DNA of 64,000 nt, from NCBI RefSeq assembly GCF_004011695.2, contig NC_082420.1, positions 1,370,001-1,434,000 on the forward strand, written 5' to 3'. A program made the translations under genes and the position numbers. How positions within the stretch are numbered: the stretch's first letter is position 1; every line of letters begins with the position of its first letter. Below the pieces are notes generated by a model, which did no database searches, was not told the origin of the DNA, and saw only the letters and a list, made by a program, of their open reading frames with translations. Below are positions 35,373 through 47,094 of the stretch, piece by piece. Source of the DNA: Ascochyta rabiei. Lineage: Eukaryota; Ascomycota; Dothideomycetes; Pleosporales; Didymellaceae.

Positions 35373-36833
35373 GACGGGCGATTGATTGATTTATGACGGG
35401 GTAACTGTTGTTGGAAGACGAGGCAGCGGTTATCAACTATAATGTGCACCCTAAATTCGGAAGATGATCTGAAACGGTGAGCCATGAGATTGAGTCAATT
35501 GATGGAATGAGCGATAGCATACCGTAGTGGCGTAAAATGGTACGAGTGTGAAGACGCGCCGGGCCAACGTCTTCGTTCGCCTAGAAAAAGGTGTTTTGCT
35601 CGAAAGGTGGGGCTTGCGCACGCCTGCCGCCACCCTTCTCAAACATTCTAGAAGCCTCCATAATCGACAGGAGAGACAGTGGCCCAAGCAGCTCCCAACG
35701 AATCAACGGTCATCGAACTTTCGATCGACATTTAAGCAAATACCAGGCAGCATTCGGCTACGTGCTTCCGAAGCCATTGCCCAAGTCCTGAGAAACACGA
35801 GGCTGACACCGACCATGACCAGTACTTCGGCCTGACGACCAAGGGCTCTCATGAGAGGTGTTGACGTCCCAAAACTTGTTGGTATGTATGGGAAGCATAA
35901 TCTACAGACAACGGAACTCCATTTTCGTTCACGGTTCAAGAGCCACATTGGACGTTTCAGGTGACGACAAGTGCTGAGGCACATTCCCATTTTGGATATC
36001 AACGGCGAGCTGCCACCTGTTGGACCTAGTCTAGGGTGCATCGTGCTCGGCACAGTACTTCACGCAATCGCTGAAGATGCCAGCGTTCTATCCAGCGGGG
36101 TGCTGCTTGCGGTTAGCGCACCTGACAAGTCAAGTCTTTCGTAGCGAGTATTATACAAGGCCTTGGTCAAACAAACAAGAAAGGGAACCCGCTCAAATAA
36201 TCGAATCTGACAACCAATACATCAGTGCCACACAATGCGCGGGTGAAAGAGAGCATGATGACCTCATTTTAAGCATTAGCTCGTATCAACGGAAGACGGC
36301 ACAACCCCGGAAAAATGGACTCGTCTCCTGTCTTAATCATTGATCAGGACAAACGCGATCTCGGGCCACCCCTGTGACGAATGTTCTCCATGATCTAAAC
36401 AAACAAGACAACGATCAACCAACCTGCATGCATACGTTGCTTAATACGACGGTAACCCTCCTACGTGCCTCATTTCCCGTAAATCCAAACAAGGCCCATG
36501 CGTCGCAGCATAAATCGCTCAACACACAGCTGCGCCAGTCTTCAACAAGCGCGTGGACTTTGTCTCATTCTGCATTCGCACACTTACAATCGGGCTTCTT
36601 TTTACCGTAGTTGTCACCAGTGTTGGTGTTTTATTTCTTGTGTACAGTTTGAGTATCAGCTCGGCTCCACATAACGGTGATTTTCTGTGGCGCCGACGCC
36701 GTGACGCTAGGACGCTCAACGTCCTAATGGTACGTTGTACAAGAGTCCACTTTCCGGGCTAAATATAACATATTCCCTGCGTTATACCCTGATTTCTCTT
36801 AAGTCACCCATAGCATTGAATACGAACAGCCAT
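35373..36833. other. Intergenic, no supported gene
   Basis: Upstream region of the DUF1993 gene and distal upstream region of the small secreted protein gene. Several overlapping frames (for example 35,548-35,835 plus and 36,053-35,703 minus) are unsupported by motifs; traces of an eroded gene cannot be excluded. Confidence 0.45.
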
Positions 36834-36840
36834 TATAAAA
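36834..36840 (+). promoter_or_regulatory. TATA box of the small secreted protein gene
   Basis: TATAAAA, 94 bp before the ATG at 36,934, followed by CT-rich and CAATC sequence that would hold the transcription start. Confidence 0.6.
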
Positions 36841-36933
36841 GGCTTGCGAGACTGCTCCTAGAAAAGCATCAATCGCCTCAATCATTCTCATCTTTCACTT
36901 CCAAAGAAATCAGTCCTTCGCAATCTAATCAAC

Positions 36934-37416
36934 ATGCGCTTCACAATTGCCACCATTGCCGCCATGGCCGCTGCTGCCGGTGCGACTGTCATTCCTCGTT
37001 CCGACTTGGGTGCCTGGAACGTTACCGTCACCAGGTATGGTGGTGCCGACAGGGCTCACGGCGAGATCGTCACTGGTGTCTACGCCAACGACCAGCTGGC
37101 CGACAACATCCCGGTCACCTGCCGCTTCGACAACCTCATCAATGGAGAGATTGTCCAGAAGACCACTTGCAACCCTGACTCCTTCAGCTACAAACTTGAT
37201 GGAGACGGTACGTACAGTTCTTAGGGCAAGCGGGCGAGCTGGAATCATTGCTAACGACATGCAGATCTCACTCTGACCCAGACTCTTACGCTCGGTGAGA
37301 CTAATGTCACAGTATCGGGTTCCGCAGACGCCCTCAACTTCATCACCGACGGTATCAATGGCAAAACCTTCATTGCCCACGACGTCCTCGTCACTGCTAC
37401 TACTGGTGTAGCTTAG
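36934..37416 (+). CDS. Small secreted protein, one intron
   Basis: Exons 36,934-37,207 and 37,265-37,416. The 57 bp intron has GTACGT at the donor, GCTAAC as branch site and GCAG at the acceptor, and splicing completes a GAT codon. The product has 141 residues: signal peptide MRFTIATIAAMAAAAGA, then an exported domain with two NVT glycosylation sites and two cysteines (VTCRF and TTCNP) that could form one disulfide. No family recognised. The size, secretion and position next to a transposon-rich AT block are typical of effector candidates, but a housekeeping wall protein is equally possible. Confidence 0.82.
37208..37264 (+). other. Intron of the small secreted protein gene
   Basis: 57 bp, GTACGT...GCTAACGACATGCAG. 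Without splicing the frame stops at TAG soon after the donor. Confidence 0.85.
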
Positions 37417-37578
37417 GCGGAACTAGATCCACTATTAGGCTGGAGTTGTAATGTTCTCAAAAACAATGTAGCATTAGCTGATAATTTGATTACCTCCTGA
37501 CTAAGATTTTATGCTCGTCTGACTACGACCGTTGACATTATCCATGTTGAATTTTTGCATATCACATCTCAAACGATA
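37417..37578. other. 3' flank of the secreted protein gene
   Basis: Unique-looking DNA up to the TA at 37,577-37,578 where the Tc1 remnant starts. Confidence 0.5.
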
Positions 37579-38340
37579 CTTTGTAGCTGGCGTAAGTAGT
37601 GGAGGTGGGTCTGGGATAAGTTAGAGGTTGTGGAATAGCTCTACTAACTAATTGCATTAAAACATCCCTATTTTTGTATAAAATACAATGTCTCTTGTTT
37701 CTGAAAGCATCGACATAATGTTGCCCTACACCCTCATCCTCCTATCTCAGCCATCTCAGCCATCTGCCGGCTATCCGTCTCAGCCATCTACTCCTACCCA
37801 TCACCGATACATCTTACAAGATAAGCGTCTCTAGGTCCAGACTTTCTGTCTGGTTGGCCATACTCATCAATTTATTGCCAACCTCCTAAATATTACAAAG
37901 AGACAAGTTAGCTATGCCCTTGCTAGTAAACTAGTTACTCTGAGGAGGTAACCTAGTCGCTTACACACTCTTACAGATACCTAGATTAAATGTCTAGAGA
38001 CCAACGTCTAATTGTTACAACGTACGCGTTAGATATGTAACGCACTAGTCCTTCTAAAGGTTCCTGTCCAGACCCATATCCGACTCATCTCCAACTTAGT
38101 GCCTTTACATCCCGCTTTTATCCCACATCCTAGTCAGCACTCTAATTCTTCCTAGCACTTATAAATATAAAGGCACAAGGTACAACAGGTCTAGATAGTT
38201 AGTTTTTAAGTATCCTTTTATATAAGACCTATAGGAATAGAACAATTCTCTAAGTAACCATCCTAGTGCTCCTATACACCTTGTAGCAGATACCTACGCC
38301 TATTAGAGACTTCTATTATCCTGTGTTGTTATAATATGCT
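37579..38340 (+). mobile_element. Tc1/mariner remnant, 5' part
   Basis: Starts CTTTGTAGCTGGCGTAAGTA, the same end as the element at 25,750, and shares about 150 bp with it. It then reads as the N-terminus of a Tc1 transposase: GHTHQFIANLLNITKRQVSYALASKLV (helix-turn-helix) and HTLTDTQIKCLETNVQLL, broken by stops. No right TIR was found, so the element is truncated; its right end here is approximate. Confidence 0.78.
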
Positions 38341-38700
38341 CTGTACTACTGTCAGATTGGATGGTAATGGTAATGAGTTGATGATGATGTATTAATTGTC
38401 TGTTGTTCTATGTGAGGGTGATTTTCGTCTTATCTAGGTGTTAGATGGTATAATGAATGTGTAATGAGGTAACTTGATGATATTAATGATTGTTGTGTGT
38501 TCCTGTTCCCCTGTGTTCAGTGAGATTCAGGTTCTTCGCTAGTGTGCCAAGTGTCAGGCGCTGGGCCCAGGGGTACCTCTGCTAGTCTTAGCGAGCTACT
38601 ATAGGGCTAGTTAGCCCAGACTATATAAAGGTGTTAGAGGTTATTACTAATACTCTAGTAATTAGTCTTGTTACTACACACTACGTACCTTAATACACCT
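38341..38700 (+). repeat. Possible solo or 5' LTR, unassigned
   Basis: From about 38,553 the sequence starts TGTCAGGCGCTGGGCCC, has TATATAAAG near 38,620 and then ACTACACACTACG; this resembles an LTR but no second copy was found. The part before it (38,341-38,550) is rich in TG and so not RIP-like. Low confidence. Confidence 0.3.
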
Positions 38701-40395
38701 ACTATCCTCTTTAGCGCTATCCTCCCTTATAATTACATTATACACCCTTTATACTCTAATTACTCTTATATTATAATTAAAGATAGACCTAAGCTACTAT
38801 AAGTCTTAAACTAAATTATCTAGGCTTACTGTCTTTAGAGAGGGACTAAGACAACCTACCTGTAGAAGAGCTGGTAGAGCGTAAGGCAACACCTCCCTCT
38901 GCAGATAAAGAGATACCTTAACAGACACTAAGTATCTAAAGTGCCTTAAGAGGATCTATAGGTCCTTTAGGTAGTACACCTTACTCTAGAATTTGTATCT
39001 ATAGGGCAGCTTTAGCTAGAGAGGGTGTTAAAGTTGTACTTTAGTTAAAGACCGTAAGCACTAATTCTATTGGTTCTTAGGGATAAGTACTGGTGGATTA
39101 GTTGGGGTTATTAAATAAGCAAAGCTTGTGAAGATAGGGTGTACTAAACAGTACAGAGTAGACTGTCTAGTTTAAGCATAAGTTAAGATTCTAAAGATAA
39201 ACTTAATTAATAAGGTTAAATACAAACTATAAGGGTTATGTTCCTACTAGCTATATACTAAGGGGATATAATACTTATTAATAAGTAACTAGAGTTAGTC
39301 TAATAAAAATATATAAGGGTGCTTTAGATAAGTATGTTATACTATACTTATTAATAAGTAGTTATATATATTATGCTTGTTAACAAGCAGTTACATAATA
39401 ACCCTTTCTATTCTGTCCTGCTCTACTGTTTGTTCCTTTAGGGCAGAGTTAGGGGTCTTAGTTAGCTAGTACTTATATTTGTGCTGTGCCCTAGCACAAG
39501 GTTATAATACTATCCCCCCTTCCTCTTTAGTTTATCCTTAAACTATGTAATTGTCTATTAGAGTTTTATATAATCTACAATCTCTATATCTAGTAACCTA
39601 TAAGTTAAGATGTCCTTATACGCCTGTAATATCTATCTTATATTAGAAATCTGTTAAGCTAATATACCTACTAAAGTCCCTTATAATTATTATTTCTTTA
39701 GCAGCTATAAGTGCTATATTATGCTAGGTAGTCTAAAAGGTCTAAAGTGTGCTAAGTGTATAAAGGCTAGTAAGCTATATGTAAACATGTCTTAGGCGTT
39801 GATTTGATTTTAATTTAATTTGTAAGTTTAACGTCCTGTGTGAGTCTAAGACTATATAAGACGAGAGTAGTTAAGCTACTCTAGTAATTTAAGGAGCGTA
39901 GTTGTAAAAGGTAGTAAATATAGGTTTAGAGTCCTGTAGTAAGAGCCTATGCTCTAGGGGGTTAACAGCATTTTTTAGGTGTCTGTTGTTTGTTGTAGGT
40001 ACTACTTACAGGTGCCTATTCTAGTGTCTAAAATAAAAGCTAGAGTAGCTAGAATTCCCTAGGTTGTGTAGAGTAGTAGTTGTATTAAGAGTTGTTGTCC
40101 TTATAGGTTGTTCTGTATTGTTTTTCTTACTTGTTTGTATTCTTTATAGCTAAGTAGGAGGTGTTAAGTTATTTATGTGTAGCTGCAGATACATCTGTTA
40201 CTATCTACCTTCTATAGGTTGTAGAGGTATGCTTTATTATACCCATATCCTAGTTTTAGTTAGTAGTAGGCACTTACTATCTCTTATTTAGTATTTTTAC
40301 GTAGTTTTATTCTGTTTATTAGTCCTAGCTAGTATTTTACTGCGTAGGTGTCTGTTTTCTATAGAATTGCTTTAGCTTTATAGGTAACTAGTTTG
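38701..40395. other. AT-rich repeat-derived DNA, unassigned
   Basis: CpA/TpG-poor sequence with stops in all frames. It holds short palindromes such as ACTTATTAATAAGT (twice, near 39,265 and 39,350) and GCTTGTTAACAAGC near 39,370. A purine/pyrimidine tract near 39,515-39,530 resembles the PPT side of an LTR. No gene can be supported. Confidence 0.5.
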
Positions 40396-40594
40396 TGTAA
40401 GGGCACTATAGGCAGGCAATAGAGCAGAGCGAGATAGGACAAATAATAGGGTAATATTTAAGAGATAAGACAAATCCTTAATAGATAAGTCTTAAGGTTT
40501 GTGAATATTATATACGTGTGTGGCCAGTAGGTCCCTAGGCTTAGCCTAGGACCTAGCTGAGGTATCTCCCAGCATAGGGAGAATACTTGTAACA
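40396..40594 (-). repeat. Gypsy-2 3' LTR
   Basis: About 199 bp; minus strand begins TGTTACAAGTATTCTCCCTA and ends CCCTTACA. It lies next to the PPT. No 5' copy in the window. Confidence 0.65.
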
Positions 40595-40599
40595 ATAGC

Positions 40600-43200
40600 C
40601 CCCCTCTCTTTAAAGGTTTGTCCTAAACTATAGAGAGGTCTCTAGCAACGTTATTAGGCTCTAGAAAAACCTCCTGTAGAGGGAAAAACTTAGTAGGAGA
40701 AATGCAGCCCTAGTAGGGGTCTATTAGTTAGCGTCTGTAGAGATAGGAAGCTGTTTAGCACATAATAGACGCCAGCAATCCTATCCTCCTAACGTTTGCT
40801 TAGTAAGCTACTAAGGTAGTGTTACTGCGTAGCTAGGTGGATAAGTCTTATTTATAAGAGACTAGCTAAGGCTAAGTCTTCCCTAGTGCCTTTATTAGCT
40901 GCTAGTTAGTAAGCTGTTACTTCTGCTAGACGTTACTATAAACAACGCCTTAGTAGTTGTTAGCTCTAAAACCTGTGTAGCTAAGGCTATAGGGAGCGTA
41001 ATAATTATATACTAAATAGGTAATATATAAGAGGTATTGTTTACTCCCTATATAGCTTACGCAGCGCCTAGTACTAGGCTAAGGGTTGCCTTAGGCGTGC
41101 CTGCTGTTTGCTCTCTATAATCTCCTAAGTAATTAGGTGCCTTAATCCTAGGGCTAAGGCTGCTAGAGGCGTAAGTGGTTAGATGTTGTCTACCTTGTAG
41201 GCTAGAGCAGTAAGTCCCTAACTAGCGACGTCTGTAAGAGGATTGCTAGCAGCTCCTGCAGCCCTGTTCCTGCGCAAACTAGCCTAGGATTTGCTTATTT
41301 GTAGGGGATCTTGTCTGCATGCTGGTAGTAACAGTAAGCTGTTAGCCTTACTATACCTAGCGCCTTACCTAGACCCTTACGCAGTATAGTCTAGGCTCTA
41401 GTGTTTATTTATAACGTAAATCTTAGGTAAGATTACTAGTTACCCTTCTAGCAGTTAATAGACCTGTGCCTAGATATTTGTAATAAGAATTGTCTTCCTA
41501 CGCAGTAGATTATAACAGGTAAGAGAGTAGTAAGAGGCTAGGTTATTGCTAGAGAGCTGCTAGGTAGAGGGAATTTAGTGTATATAAGGACTGTATCTAC
41601 TTACTTATAGTGCCTTATTATCCCTATACCTTTATCTATATCTACCTTCTAGCCCTTACCTTCTACACTATAATGCCCCCTCTAACGTATATCTCCTATA
41701 AGGCTCTACCTAACTACGTCTACTAGCTGCCTAAGAGCATACAGCCTTAGCTGTTGCTTTTGCAGTACTAGTACTGTACCAGCATTACGCACTTAACTAC
41801 CTTATCTAAGAGTAACCCTAATAGCACTATCTTATCCTTTATCTGTGTCTTTTGTTAGCCTAGTAGGTATAGGCTTTGTAAGGACAACTTTAGCATATAC
41901 CCCTACTGCGTCTAATTAAAGAAAGAGAGGTGTATTAAGGTATTTCCTACGCTGTCCTAGTGTCTACTCCTGCTGACTTTTATAGATTAACCCTGTTTTC
42001 TGTTAAGCCTACAACATGCTTAATTTCTTAATTGAGCGTGCCCTCTGCAAGACAAATAATAAGACAGTTACCTAAGGTAACTAGGTAACTAACAATAATG
42101 TAATTGCTTAGGTGCAGGTATACTAGCAGACTGCCTACAACTATGCTAAGGCTTATTATAACAGCTTTATTACCTATAATACTGTAGTTTGTTACTACAT
42201 TAATAAGTCTAGTCTAAGCAAGACTAAGTACGCTTAGGCCTGTTAGGTATCTTATTTGCATAACCTTAGGCAGTATATTATAGGTGTTTTTCCTCCCCCT
42301 CTTTCTTATATAGAGCTAACTTATTATAGGCTGCAGTTAGGACTGTTAGTACAAAGCTTCCTAACAACATTGTAATTAACAGCATAATTAAGGATTACTT
42401 CTAGAAGATAGGTAGTGCTTATAACGCAGAAAAGCGGTAGTACTATTATAGTACTAACCTGCCTTCTGCTATTTAGGCTCTGTTAGCTCCTTTTAAGTAG
42501 TTTTTGTCGTCTCTAACTAAACCTACCCTAGGTAGTTGTTGTTGTTACAGCCCCTTCTACAAGATAAGCCCTTCTAAGGGTTGTAGAGAAGCTGCTTAAG
42601 CTGCAGTTGTAGTTATAAAGACCCTCTATTCCTGTAATACTTCTTAACAGACTAGTAGATAATAATAAAAACTCTCCTCTCCTATAAATGTGCTAGTCTT
42701 TGCTAGTAATATATTAGATGGACGCTAGGCCTCCTTCAGCCTCTAGTTGCACAAGTCCTAGGACTATCCTTCCTTACTTTCCTATTAGCTATTTTAGAGT
42801 AGGGTTTATAAGGCGGACTTCTAAGAACGTCCCCTCTTTTACTTTAGTTGCGCTAGTCTATTAGTTGTAGGGCAGCCTACTCTTAATAGATTACCTGCCT
42901 AAGCGTATTAGTAATAATCCTAAAGGATCTTATTACAGTAGGTAAGGTTCTTAAGTAGTTCCTAGGTAGCTTCTTTATTTAGCTAACCTAGCTACTTAAC
43001 CCTATACTTCCTTCCCTAGGTAGTAGTATCTCTATGTAACAGTATACCTTTAACTTTAGACCTATTACTAGGTAAGACGTCTTCTAGTATACTAATAGGA
43101 CCTAGCTAGAACCTACTACTTATAAGGGGCTCCCTCTAGTGCTTAAGGAGTAATATGTTAAACACTAGGTGCACTCTGTCTATAGATAGGGGCAGCTTTA
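40600..43200 (+). other. Gypsy-2 region between integrase and LTR
   Basis: Contains no pol domain. On the plus strand, antisense to the element, coherent but broken readings appear: MPPLTYISYKALPNYVY (near 41,680) and, in another frame, YNYAKAYYNSFITYNTVVCY (near 42,130). It may be an extra gene of the element or a separate inserted remnant; not recognised. Confidence 0.35.
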
Positions 43201-43299
43201 GCTTATATGCTAGCTTACCTACCTTCTTAATTACTACAAATAGCCTAAGGTATTAAGCGTTAAACTTCTTTAAAGGACAACTTGTTATTAGGTTCTTAG

Positions 43300-45788
43300 C
43301 CTAAAGGAGAACAGAGTCTCCCTTAGCAAAGTATTATTTAGACTGTTTTGTGTTATACCACTAGGCGTTGCCCTTTTATACATACTCTAAGGCCTCCTTT
43401 ACTATTTTCTACATTTTATACCAGTTTAATAGGCAGCTAGTAACCTGCCAGCATAGTTCTAGTGTTACCTTATCCTTATTCTAGACAGTTTAGGGTTTTT
43501 ATAGCTAGTGCTTATTAGGCATCTTGTTAAATCCTTTAGGGTCTGTGCTAAAGGCAACCTTTATAGAAGATTCTCTATATGCAGAGTAAGCTTTAGAGTT
43601 ATAGGCGTACCTAGTGTATAGTAGGAGGTTAACCTAGTTATCCTGTTAGTAGTTTATGTATATGCAGAGGTACATTTCTAACTTCTAGTTTTGTTACTCT
43701 GTCTGCCTATCTGTCTAGGGGTAGAAAGCTATACTTAATAAGTAGTTAATTTTAAGGTAGTAGCATATATTAGACCAGAATTAATTAGTAAATACTAAAC
43801 CTTAATCTAATAGCAATATATTTAGTAGTTCTTACTTTAAAAAGCTCTGCTCTATAAGCAGCTTAGCTAGGCGTTAGGTAGTAATTGTCTTAGTATAGGG
43901 TAGGTACTAGACGTACTTACTAAAGTAGTCTATAAGAACTAGTATAGAGTTATACTTATTCCCCTTAGCGTCTGTTAACTTTAGTAGGTCTGTTACAAAG
44001 TTAAGGGAGAAGTACTACTAGGCTGTGTTTAGCACTAGTAATAGTGTAAGTAATCCCTACAGCTTATACCTCCTAATCTTATATAGTTAGCATGTAGAAC
44101 ACTTTTAGATGTACTTATATACGTCCTTTATTAGTTATAGCTAGTAGTACTTTCTCTTAAGTACTTTAGTAGTCTTATCTATACTCTAGTAACCTCCTAT
44201 AGGGTTATTATAATTCCTTAAGAGGATAGTTTAGCGCAGTATAATATTGTTAGGAATCTAAACTTTCCTACTTCTGCGTAAGGTCCTACTAGGGTTAACC
44301 TCCTAGTAGTGCTATCCCTTCTTTGCTTTACTGTCTGTCTAGGTTATTAATAACTAGTTCGCAGGGTATGCTGCGTCCTGTTGCTAGACTTACTTAACAA
44401 AATCTATTAGGAGTTCTAAGGTTTCTAAGGCGTAAGCAGAATCTTTCTGTGTAGCTTTGTTTGTAAGGTATATAGGGGCACTAACTCTGTTATCTAGGCT
44501 ATAAAGGAGAGCTTCTGTAACATTAAAGTCTAGTCCCCTAGCTTTAGTGTCTTTAGATTAACCCTGGCTCTAATAGCTATTAGATAGAGGGTTAAGAGCT
44601 AGGGAAGACAAGTCTTTAAGGCTAGTCTAATGTTGGCAGAATTCCTTAGGGACAATTTTAGGTAGTTATTAGACCTCTGCTAGGTCTTCTATAGGTATAT
44701 TACTCCTAGAGGTTACCTATACATCTTTTTAAGCCCTAGACTTTTAAATTATCTAGATCTAAAGCTTCTATTATAAGGTAGGTAGCATAGCGTCCCTAAG
44801 GGCTTACTATTCCCTAACCTTAAGACCTTATGCGTAATCTAGACGTCTTAAGGAACTGTCTACTACGTTCTCTAGTCCTAGCTTGTATTTAACTTTAAAG
44901 TTAAACCTTACTAGCTCTTTTACCTAACAGGCTTGTTTTAGAAAGAGCTTCTTTGTTGTTATAAAGTACCTTAGGTTATTATAGTCTAAAAGTACCTAGA
45001 TTGTTACAGAGGCGTGTTTAAGGTAATACCTCTACTACCTAAAAGCTTTAATAATTGCTAAGAGTTCCTTATTATAGGTATGCTATATAATAGATAGACC
45101 TTAGAACTTCCAGCTCTAGAACGCTACTAGTTTCTAGTGCTGCTCTGTTGCCACTTTAGACGTCTAGGGTTGCAATAAGATAGCTGCTATAGCAAAGTCT
45201 AACGCGTCTATAAGAATAATAATAGGCTTATTAGAGTTAAAGTGTTATAGCACTAGGGCTTTTATAAACTTCTCCCTAATTATAAGGAACGCTGTGCAGG
45301 CTTCCTCTAGCTAGTGCTATAGTTTATACTATTTTGTTAGTCCCTTTTAGCTTTTCTTTAGTCTTACCTTCCCTTTTTCTAGACTAGGGACCCCCTAGTC
45401 CTCTGTTAGGTTCTAGGCAGCTGTTATATAGTCTATAAGCAGTTAGATAATTCCTAAGTAGTTAAAAATAAATTATTAATAGAAGTTAGTAAAGCCTAAG
45501 AATACCTAAATGTCCTTATAGTTTAATAGCTCTAGCTATTTAGTAATAGTGCGGACCCTCTTAGGGTCTATAACTACGCTATCTAGTGTGATAATAAATC
45601 CTAGAAACTCTACTAACTTGCTAGAGAAGACGCACTTGCTGGCCTTTGCGAATATCCCCTACTTAACTAGGCAATCTAGGACCTCCTTAACATGCTTGTT
45701 GTAGTCCTTCTTGTCCTAGGAGTAGATAAGGATGTTATTAAGGTAGACTACGCAGGTCCTATCTAGTAGGCCTAACAGCTTATCCAGC
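43300..45788 (-). pseudogene. Gypsy-2 pol remnant (RT C-terminus, RNase H, integrase)
   Basis: Minus strand reads VVYLNNILIYS (YLDD region), KASKCVFSSKLVEFLGFIIT, then RNase H with YNKELLAIIKAFRQQRYYLK. Integrase follows with SLNFVTDLLKLTDAKGNKYN (first Asp changed to Asn) and YFSKYVQYLP near 43,950. Trp and Gln codons are stops throughout. Confidence 0.8.
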
Positions 45789-46203
45789 AGGATATCTAGA
45801 AATTTAGGATATCTAGAAACTTTTTTGTTTTTTCTTTTCTTCTTGCTATTTCTAGCCTATTGTAACGTATCTAGAAAATTTCTAGATGTCTTTTTTTTTT
45901 TTAGGATATCTAGAAATTTCTAGATATCTTCTCCTTTAGGTTATCTAGGAATTTCTAGATATCTACTTTTTTAGAATATCTAGAAATTTCTAGATATCTT
46001 CTTCTTTAGGTTATCTAGAAACTTCTAGATATCTTTTTTTTTTAGGATATCTAGAAATTTCTAGATATCTTCTCCTTTAGGTTATCTAGAAACTTCTAGA
46101 TGTCTGCTTTTTTAGGTTATCTAGAAATTTCTAGATATCTACTTCTTTAGGTTGTCTAGAAATTTCTAGATGTCTACTTTTTTAGGATATCTAGAAATTT
46201 CTT
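45789..46203. repeat. Palindromic satellite, about 12 units
   Basis: Units of about 35-37 bp, each with a perfect or near-perfect 24 bp palindrome made of GATATCTAGAAA followed by its own inverse. Spacers are CTTCTTTAGG- or CTTTTTTAGG-like. About nine full palindromes and three partial ones are present. The array begins exactly where Gypsy-2 RT coding breaks off. Confidence 0.9.
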
Positions 46204-47094
46204 AAGCTTTAGCTTCTTTTACTATATCTCTACTAGATCTAGTCTCTTCTAGTAGCTTATTTAGAAGATAATAAAATAGTTAATAACATTTTATTAGTAT
46301 CTATAACTATCTTTTAGTTATTCTACTATCTCTATAGCTATAAACACTATAGCTAATAGCTATCTACTAGCTATTTACTAGGTATTATACTCTACTAACC
46401 TATCTAAAAGAACAACTAGCGCTTTAGAATAAGTAGTTAGTTTTTTATTCTTTTCTTCTTTTTCTTCTTCTTTTCTTTCTTTTTTTCTAGCTGTTATAGC
46501 CTATCCTAGGGTAGTAGAGATAGTAGTTCTAGAAAGTAATATCTAGTAGAGATTATTAGAGAGAAGTCCTAGCTTTCTATCCCTTATAGATAATAAGTAG
46601 ATAGAATAACTAGAGAGAATACCTAGGGAGAATATCTAGAGAGAATAACTCTTACTTCTTATACTTAGTATCTATAAGAATAACTAGCGTTAATTCTTTC
46701 TATTTCTCTATATAGCTAATAGTTATAAGTACCCTTAAGATATAGAAATAGGAAAAGAGAATTCTCTATCTTTTCCATCTAGTATATAGGTAGAGGCTCT
46801 TTTAATAGATAAAGACAAAGTATAATATAGAGAAAAGCATTCTTCTAAGACTATTCTTTACTAGCAATAGTTAGTAACTTTCTATTTATACAGTAACTAA
46901 AGAGAAGAACTAACAATCCTTTTATGAAGGTAATAGCATTAACTAATCTTTATTCTATCTTATTTCTATTTATATACCTATACTATAGCTAGAGACATTT
47001 CTTTTTTCTTAGTTTATTCTTTTTAAAAAGTAGATAAGATTCTAGAACTAATTTTAACCTTAAAGGACTTCTACTTAAAATAGAGCTATAGCAT
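46204..47094. other. AT-rich spacer, no gene recognised
   Basis: CpA/TpG-poor DNA with pyrimidine-rich tracts near 46,440-46,490. No open frame of note on either strand. Confidence 0.5.

Larger units (their letters stand above)
40396..45788 (-). mobile_element. Ty3/Gypsy element Gypsy-2, 5' truncated, RIP-mutated
   Basis: Minus-strand element with its 3' LTR at 40,396-40,594, PPT AAAGAGAGGGGGGCTAT just inside, and pol reading leftward from 45,788. Gag, protease and the N-terminal half of RT are missing: coding starts abruptly within RT at the edge of the palindromic satellite. About 2.6 kb separates integrase from the LTR. All frames carry many stops. Confidence 0.82.

Noticed and set aside
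35548..36343. Possible decayed enzyme gene upstream of the secreted protein
   Set aside because: Short readings in three frames, none recognised; insufficient support.
36553..36762. 69-codon frame with a hydrophobic stretch
   Set aside because: Begins with GTG, lies in the promoter region of the secreted protein gene and lacks support.
45789..46203. CRISPR array
   Set aside because: Repeats are near-contiguous palindromes with similar spacers in a fungal genome; not CRISPR.
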